A stretch of DNA of 64,000 bases from Flavobacterium sp. NRK1 (GTDB taxonomy: Bacteria; Bacteroidota; Bacteroidia; Flavobacteriales; Flavobacteriaceae): assembly GCF_024054175.1 (NCBI RefSeq), contig NZ_JAMXLA010000001.1, forward strand, positions 1,994,265 through 2,058,264, read 5' to 3'. Position numbers and translations under genes: made by a program. Shown here one piece after another: positions 59,592 to 64,000 of this stretch (positions are counted from its first letter, which is position 1; each line of letters opens with the position of its first letter). The notes beneath the pieces were generated by a model. That model was given only the letters and a program-made list of their open reading frames with translations, searched no databases and had not been told where the DNA came from.

Positions 59592-60779
59592 ATGAGATCA
59601 CTTTACTTTTTTATTGCCTTATTGTGTTACAGTTCTTTTTATGGTCAGAAAATTAAAACCATGAATAAAGGTAGTGTTAATGCTAAAAATTATTATGTTA
59701 CTATTCCATACAAAGATATTAGGGGACTTGTTATTGTTGAAGGGACAATTAATGGTAAAACATATAATTTTATGCTTGATACGGGAGCACTTACAGCAAT
59801 TTCTCCACGGTTGTATAAAGAGCTGAATCTGTTTTCAAAAACAAATCTTGATGTTGATGATTCAAGCGATATTAGAGAGAATATGAAAGTAGTAACTATG
59901 CCGGCTATACAATTAAATGGCCTTGCTTTTAATGATATTCCTGCTGTAGTTGCTAATGATAGCCCTTTGTTTGAGTGCCTTGGTATAGATGGTTTTTTGG
60001 GAAGTAATTTAATGCGTAACTCTGTGGTTAAATTTTCTTATAAAACCAAAACGGTAACTTTTACAGATAAGTCTAAAACATTGGGAATAAATAAGAAACT
60101 AGCTGTTGGCTTATTTAAGGATAAGATGCAGAGTAATCCCCATTTATGGATAGATTTTAATAACGGAGATATAAAAGGGCGTGAAGTGTTACTTTTTGAC
60201 ACAGGTATGACAGGTTTTTATGAAGTATCTTTAAATTCCTATGATACTGTCTTTAAAAAGATAAACATTTTTAATATACTTAATGAAGCTAAAGGAGCAA
60301 CTTCAATAGGAATTAACGGAGTTGCGGAATCAAACAGACAGTATAGATTATTGCTTCCCCGGCTTAATTTTGCAGGAGGAGTCTTTAACAATATAATGGT
60401 AAATACTACAAATGATAATAGATCCAGAATAGGAGCAGAACTATTAAAATATGGAGATGTTATCATTGATTATCCATCAGCGAAACTTTATTTTGAAGCC
60501 TATACATCAGGAGAAACCGATCTGTCAGAAAAGTACTGGCCTGTGCAGCCTGTAATTAAAGATGGTAAATTTGTTATAGGTATAGTATGGGATTCTGCTT
60601 TAAATAACCAAATAAAAGAAGGTGACGAAATACTTAAGTTTGGGGAAATAAATTATGAATCGCTTTCAATATGCGATGCTTTCACAACTGTTTTAAGACC
60701 AAAAAATGAAACAGCTGTATTAGTGCTTAAAGATGCAGATACAGGAGATATAAAAGAAATAGAAATTACTAAAAATTAA
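59592..60779 (+). CDS. Retropepsin-like aspartyl protease with PDZ domain
   Basis: 395-residue exported protein. Signal peptide ~1-18 (LYFFIALLCYSSFYGQK). Two DTG-type motifs are visible: FMLDTGALTAISPRLY near residue 58 and LLFDTGMTGFYEVSL near 203, as expected for a two-lobe retropepsin-like fold with each lobe giving a catalytic Asp. A PDZ domain closes the chain (~315-390, DGKFVIGIVWDSALNNQIKE, GDEILKFGEINYE). Substrate unknown. A terminator follows at once. Confidence 0.9.
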   Translation: MRSLYFFIALLCYSSFYGQKIKTMNKGSVNAKNYYVTIPYKDIRGLVIVEGTINGKTYNFMLDTGALTAISPRLYKELNLFSKTNLDVDDSSDIRENMKVVTMPAIQLNGLAFNDIPAVVANDSPLFECLGIDGFLGSNLMRNSVVKFSYKTKTVTFTDKSKTLGINKKLAVGLFKDKMQSNPHLWIDFNNGDIKGREVLLFDTGMTGFYEVSLNSYDTVFKKINIFNILNEAKGATSIGINGVAESNRQYRLLLPRLNFAGGVFNNIMVNTTNDNRSRIGAELLKYGDVIIDYPSAKLYFEAYTSGETDLSEKYWPVQPVIKDGKFVIGIVWDSALNNQIKEGDEILKFGEINYESLSICDAFTTVLRPKNETAVLVLKDADTGDIKEIEITKN

Positions 60780-60804
60780 AAAAGAGCCCTTAGGCTCTTT
60801 TTTA
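60779..60804 (+). terminator. Terminator after retropepsin-like gene
   Basis: AAAAAGAGCC-CTTA-GGCTCTTTTT, perfect stem, starting at the stop codon. Confidence 0.92.
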
Positions 60805-61055
60805 ATAATACTATCTGCTAAGAAAAACTGGTAATTGAGCGTTGTTAAATATATCATTGATTGCTATAATGTAAAATGTATAATTCACTTTTCATGAGGC
60901 TTAACCTGCTTTGCAGATAATATTTAATAATTCCTGCCTGTTTTGGACTGCTGATAACTGTATAATATTGCTCAATATATTGTTAAAACAAAAGGAATTA
61001 CACAATGCATTTATTATTTTTAATAATAATTTAAAATGCGCAAATATTCCTTATC

Positions 61056-61751
61056 ATGGCATCAAAAAAACATAAAAATATCGGCAATCTGGAGAGTATA
61101 ATTTCAATATTAGGAGGAGCTTATCTGCTGTACGATGCTTTTAAGAAAAAAAAGAAAAGTATCCCTCAAATTGGTGCCGGAGGTTATATGCTATATAGAG
61201 GTATTAGTGGATATTGTCCTGCAGAAGAAATGAGCAGGCAATTATTAAGCAAGCCTAAAAGGCCTTCGCATTCTAATATAAATGCCCATGTTCGGATGGT
61301 TGTTAACAGGCCGATAAAAGAAATATATAATTTTTGGAGGCATTTGGGCAATCTTCCACTATTTATGGAGCATCTTGAAGCAGTAACTGCTCTAGGAGAC
61401 ACACATTCTGAATGGAGAGCTAAATTGCCCGGGGGAGTAGGAAGTGTTAGCTGGAAAGCACAAATTGTGTATGATGAACCTTACAGAGCTATAGGGTGGA
61501 CTTCTATGCCTGGTTCAGAAATAAAAAATTCAGGTAAAGTAACATTTAAAGATGCAGGGGAATTAGGTACTCTAATTCATGTTGTATTTTCATACGAAGC
61601 GCCTTTCGGTATAATAGGTGAGGAATTAGCAAGTATTCTAAATCCTTCTTTTGAAAAGATCATCCGTAAAGACATCCTTGCTTTTAAGCGTTATATGGAA
61701 ACCGGAACGCCTCAGAAATTACAGCAGGAAACGGTAACTATATATTCATAG
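61056..61751 (+). CDS. SRPBCC family protein with membrane-like N-terminus
   Basis: 231-residue protein. The N-terminal ~60 residues resemble a short YgaP/DUF2892-like membrane segment (SIISILGGAYLLYDAFKKKK, GAGGYMLYRGISGYCP). Residues ~75-220 are an SRPBCC (START-like, polyketide-cyclase/dehydrase) domain (RMVVNRPIKEIYNFWRHLGN, VTALGDTHSEWRAKLPGG, VVFSYEAPFGIIGEELA). Such proteins bind hydrophobic ligands in a cavity, or act in stress. No signal peptide. No promoter match is seen in the 277-nt gap upstream. Confidence 0.82.
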   Translation: MASKKHKNIGNLESIISILGGAYLLYDAFKKKKKSIPQIGAGGYMLYRGISGYCPAEEMSRQLLSKPKRPSHSNINAHVRMVVNRPIKEIYNFWRHLGNLPLFMEHLEAVTALGDTHSEWRAKLPGGVGSVSWKAQIVYDEPYRAIGWTSMPGSEIKNSGKVTFKDAGELGTLIHVVFSYEAPFGIIGEELASILNPSFEKIIRKDILAFKRYMETGTPQKLQQETVTIYS

Positions 61752-61755
61752 CTCC

Positions 61756-62430
61756 TTATTTTTTCCACGATATTTTTTTTACATATGATTCAGCCTGAAG
61801 GCTGTCAATAATATCAAGAAGCCGGTTACTTGCTGATTTTTCAAGCATAACTTCCAGCATAAGGTCTTTTTTCTGCCTTGTAATGGAAAAATTAGCGAAA
61901 TCGAGATCCTTATCTTCTAAAAGACGATTTATTATTTTACGTGGATTAGTATCGCCTTTTGTATGTATTATAAGTAATTTTTGATGAAACTTGTTGGATA
62001 TCTTTTTCTGTAGTGGATGAAGCGCCCATAATATTATTAATGAAAAAACCGTTGCAGCACTTGCGGCAAAATACATACCTCCGCCTGTAGCCATGCCTAT
62101 ACCGGCTACTGTCCATAAACCTGATGCAGTTGTTAGGCCAAGTATTGTAGCAGGTTTTCTAAATAATATTGTACCGGCTCCTATAAAACCTATACCGCTC
62201 ACAATTTGGGCAGCTACCCTCGACGGATCAAGCTCTGCATAAGATTCCCCCACAATATCATTAAATCCAAAAGATGAAACAAGCATAATAAGGGCAGATC
62301 CCATAGCTACCATCATATGGGTTCGCATACCGGCTGCCCAGTCTTTACGTTCACGTTCCAATCCTATGGCTGCACCAAAAATGGCGGCTAATGCCAGGCG
62401 GAGTACAATTTCTGTCCAGGGGAGATTCAT
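61756..62430 (-). CDS. MgtC/SapB family membrane protein
   Basis: 224-residue protein. Five or so membrane helices in the first ~150 residues carry the MgtC signature (LALAAIFGAAIGLERERKDW, IVSGIGFIGAGTILFRKP, GLTTASGLWTVAGIGMATGGG); a C-terminal soluble ACT-like domain follows (~150-224). Family members act in magnesium-limited growth, intramembrane lipid or magnesium homeostasis. It is convergent with the SRPBCC gene (4-nt gap). Confidence 0.92.
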   Translation of the reverse strand: MNLPWTEIVLRLALAAIFGAAIGLERERKDWAAGMRTHMMVAMGSALIMLVSSFGFNDIVGESYAELDPSRVAAQIVSGIGFIGAGTILFRKPATILGLTTASGLWTVAGIGMATGGGMYFAASAATVFSLIILWALHPLQKKISNKFHQKLLIIHTKGDTNPRKIINRLLEDKDLDFANFSITRQKKDLMLEVMLEKSASNRLLDIIDSLQAESYVKKISWKK

Positions 62431-62441
62431 ATATAATTTTA

Positions 62442-62945
62442 TTAGCTTTTTTGAGCTTCTCTTGTAGTAACTCTTGAGTTGTTACCTGTACTGCCTGTTC
62501 CGGTACCCATACCTGAACCTGCAGATCCGCTATCTCTCATTGGCTTGCCATTTTTATCATATACCCTTCCGTAATCACTATTCTCAATTTTATTAGTAAT
62601 TTCCTGTTGTTTAGTGGTTTCATCACTATTATTATTGGGTGCGGGCTTATTTGTAGTTGCCGGCTTAGTGTTAGAGGTGGCAGGTGTAGTGTTTTTGCCT
62701 TTGCTACCATCACTTGAGGATACTGCATCGATTGATGTTGAGGAAGAGTTCCCATCGTTTATGGTAGCATTATCTGTACTGTCAATACTGTCAAGATTTT
62801 CATCTACCGCATAATCATATCCGTTAGGATCTATAGTATTGTGTTTTGATTCACGGCTGCAGCTATTGCATGAAGAAAAGATATTCATACCTGTAACTAG
62901 CATAGCGGTAAAAAACACCTGTTTTATTATAGTTGGCTTTTTCAT
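62442..62945 (-). CDS. Low-complexity Ser/Thr/Asn-rich lipoprotein
   Basis: 167-residue lipoprotein. Signal peptide to about residue 25 with a lipobox-like end (IFSSC, then NSCSRES, with more Cys close by). The remainder is Ser/Thr/Asn/Asp/Gly-rich low complexity with no folded domain evident apart from DYGRVYDKNGKPMRDSGSAG, a YDxNGK/PM motif. Family not recognised; it lies 11 nt upstream of the MgtC gene in the same direction, probably one transcript. Confidence 0.7.
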   Translation of the reverse strand: MKKPTIIKQVFFTAMLVTGMNIFSSCNSCSRESKHNTIDPNGYDYAVDENLDSIDSTDNATINDGNSSSTSIDAVSSSDGSKGKNTTPATSNTKPATTNKPAPNNNSDETTKQQEITNKIENSDYGRVYDKNGKPMRDSGSAGSGMGTGTGSTGNNSRVTTREAQKS

Positions 62946-63047
62946 AATATCGGTTTATTAAATGTTAATTACTTTAAATTTATTTAAAATTTTAAAGAAG
63001 CTATGCTAACAAAAGTCTAATTAGCAATACTATAACATTTTAAAAAG

Positions 63048-63323
63048 CTAATTCTCTTTCTCAGGTGAATCTTTATAGATCAGTTTCATGAAAAGTATAA
63101 TGCCACACAATGCTCCTGCAACAGAATTTGCCAGTATTATAGGAAGATCATTTCGAATTGCACCATAAATTACCCAAAGTACCATACCTGTAAAGAGCAT
63201 ACCATAAGTTATCGCAGACAGACTTTTTACACTGCGTGTTCGTATGACCTTAATAGCCTGAGGTATATTTGCCGCTGTAGTGAAAAATGCAGCCAAAAGT
63301 CCTAAGATTTCGATGTAATTCAT
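63048..63323 (-). CDS. SemiSWEET/PQ-loop sugar transporter-like protein
   Basis: 91-residue protein with three membrane helices (about residues 4-22, 38-57 and 63-82) and the SemiSWEET motifs: GLLAAFFTTAANIPQAIKVI with its PQ pair, then RSVKSLSAITYGMLFTGMVLW and NSVAGALCGIILFMKLIYK. Bacterial SemiSWEETs work as dimers to move sugars or related solutes. The substrate is unknown. It has a 102-nt upstream gap to the next leftward gene's terminator. Confidence 0.9.
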   Translation of the reverse strand: MNYIEILGLLAAFFTTAANIPQAIKVIRTRSVKSLSAITYGMLFTGMVLWVIYGAIRNDLPIILANSVAGALCGIILFMKLIYKDSPEKEN

Positions 63324-63371
63324 TTTTATAATAATGTGCTTTTATATAAATATTTGTAATAAACAGCCAAA

Positions 63372-63397
63372 TAAATAGGGGCTCTGTAAAGCCCCTT
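63372..63397 (-). terminator. Terminator after the RTPVR small protein gene
   Basis: AGGGGCT / AGCCCCT stem (63377-63396) with a weak T-rich tail leftward (ATTTATTTGG). Confidence 0.65.
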
Positions 63398-63426
63398 TGT
63401 TTGTAAAGTGTAAAGTTTAATACCAT

Positions 63427-63693
63427 TTATTCAGGATGATTATCCGTTATGGTAATGTTCTTTCCGTCCCTAACCGGCGTTCTTCTGTTTACTAAATGGC
63501 TTTCGTGATGAGGGTATCCGCCATTATGAGAAGGACAGGTTGTTTTTGGGAAGGATGCTAGTTCGTCCGGATTGATGATTGCCGGGTCTTCATACGGAAA
63601 AATAAAATTGTCGTATGAATTACTCATGCTGTTCGGGTTTCCGCCCAGGTCTCCGAGATCGTGGCGGTTCATTGCGTAATTTGCCATAATCAT
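63427..63693 (-). CDS. Small RTPVR-motif protein (copy 1)
   Basis: 88-residue soluble protein of unrecognised family. Its C-terminal region has PDELASFPKTTCPSHNGG, then HHESHLVNRRTPVRDGKNIT. It has no signal peptide or membrane segment, and its N-terminus is Asn/Asp/Gly-rich. A second copy at 63831-64000 shares ELASFPK, HLVN(R/K)RTPVR(D/E)G(R/K)NI. ATG at 63693; the second ATG at 63687 could be the true start. Confidence 0.6.
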   Translation of the reverse strand: MIMANYAMNRHDLGDLGGNPNSMSNSYDNFIFPYEDPAIINPDELASFPKTTCPSHNGGYPHHESHLVNRRTPVRDGKNITITDNHPE

Positions 63694-63802
63694 TTGATTT
63701 ATAGACTAAAGATACGCTAATTATCTATATAAACATTATTTTGCATGTTAAGGTTTTTTACTATATAAATAATTTATTAAGTTTAAATTTATCATAATAT
63801 TA

Positions 63803-63829
63803 AAAAAGAGCTTAAAAAGCTCTTTTTAT
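63803..63829 (-). terminator. Terminator after the second RTPVR gene
   Basis: AAAAAGAGCTT-AAA-AAGCTCTTTTT, perfect 11-bp stem, A and T flanked; 2 nt past the stop. Confidence 0.88.
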
Positions 63830-63830
63830 T

Positions 63831-64000
63831 TTACATAAATCCATCGCTGTCGGGGTTGTTGTCAGTCCTTATTATATTTCTGCCTTCCCTAACAGGCGTT
63901 CTTTTATTTACCAGATGATTTTCACTTTCATGCTCAATTTCTTTTGCATTTACAATATCAGCTTTTTTAGGAAAAGAAGCCAGCTCTCTTGGATTAGTTA
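63831..64000 (-). CDS. Small RTPVR-motif protein (copy 2, N-terminus beyond the window)
   Basis: The 3' part (56 codons) of a leftward gene that continues past the right edge. The visible peptide includes TNPRELASFPKKADIVNAKE, then HESENHLVNKRTPVREGRNI and ends DNNPDSDGFM. It is clearly a paralogue of the 63427 gene: both have P(D/R)ELASFPK and HLVN(R/K)RTPVR(D/E)G(R/K)NI. Function unknown. Confidence 0.75.
   Translation of the reverse strand, partial: TNPRELASFPKKADIVNAKEIEHESENHLVNKRTPVREGRNIIRTDNNPDSDGFM

Overview
The window is a stretch of chromosome from a Bacteroidota bacterium, almost certainly a member of the Flavobacteriaceae (Flavobacterium-like). The evidence is the gldKLMN gliding/type IX secretion locus, the low G+C content, the near absence of Shine-Dalgarno sequences, repeated matches to the Bacteroidota promoter (TTG or TTTG, about 19-21 nt, then TAnnTTTG), many lineage-typical families (GSCFA, DUF983, DUF5522, DUF4136, DUF1761, carboxypeptidase-regulatory-domain outer-membrane barrels) and lipoproteins with short lipoboxes. 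I see no phage, insertion sequence, CRISPR array or rRNA. This is mainly ordinary, densely packed core genome, with patches of paralogous tandem duplication.

Layout. 1-613: start of a large MG2-type cell-surface protein (partial). 776-2725: groES-groEL. 2872-8077: a tight leftward operon miaB, YcxB-like, sigma-54-type AAA+ activator, lptE, TPR protein, secG. 9086-12762: topA and an arginase-fold protein whose metal ligands are partly lost. 12912-17578: gldK-gldL-gldM-gldN, the T9SS/gliding motor and ring. 17645-25446: FAD oxidoreductase, DUF983, ABC-F, App1-type phosphatase, lipid kinase, FemAB/GNAT-like and small membrane proteins. 25475-30375: DUF5522, urocanate hydratase, DUF4136 lipoprotein, aromatic amino acid hydroxylase. 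30422-35810: GSCFA, two tandem YD-like lipoproteins, alaS. 35960-39121: an operon of M23 peptidase, MerR, LemA and two TPM-domain proteins. 39162-42165: TPR/AraC hybrid regulator, a striking double palindrome, and an unknown lipoprotein plus small membrane protein. 42227-47967: two tandem, about 940-residue outer-membrane barrels with related leader hairpins. 48046-50362: der and era. 50490-50790: two identical initiator tRNA genes. 50898-55399 and 55570-56382: small secreted, KTSC/J-domain, response-regulator, LprI-like and TIGR00266 proteins. 56470-59518: a TPP riboswitch and the thiamine salvage operon thiM-thiE-thiD-tenA. 59592-64000: retropepsin/PDZ protein, SRPBCC, MgtC, SemiSWEET and two tandem copies of an unrecognised small RTPVR-motif protein.

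How the genes work together. The envelope theme is strong: LptE (LPS export), SecG, GldKLMN (type IX secretion and gliding), M23 peptidase, TonB-receptor-like barrels and many lipoproteins. GroESL, AlaS, TopA, Der, Era, MiaB, initiator tRNA and an ABC-F factor are housekeeping. The thi operon carries enzymes that rescue thiazole and pyrimidine and couple them, all behind a riboswitch with its own terminator. HutU and the long phenylalanine hydroxylase point to amino-acid catabolism.

The most noteworthy observations are the nested 14-bp inverted repeats upstream of the TPR/AraC regulator, the structured leaders in front of both tandem barrel genes, the degenerate arginase-fold protein beside gldK, the dyad in front of the hydroxylase gene, and the small RTPVR family at the right edge. 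No wholly new multi-gene system is evident. All calls are from reading the sequence; no database search was run.
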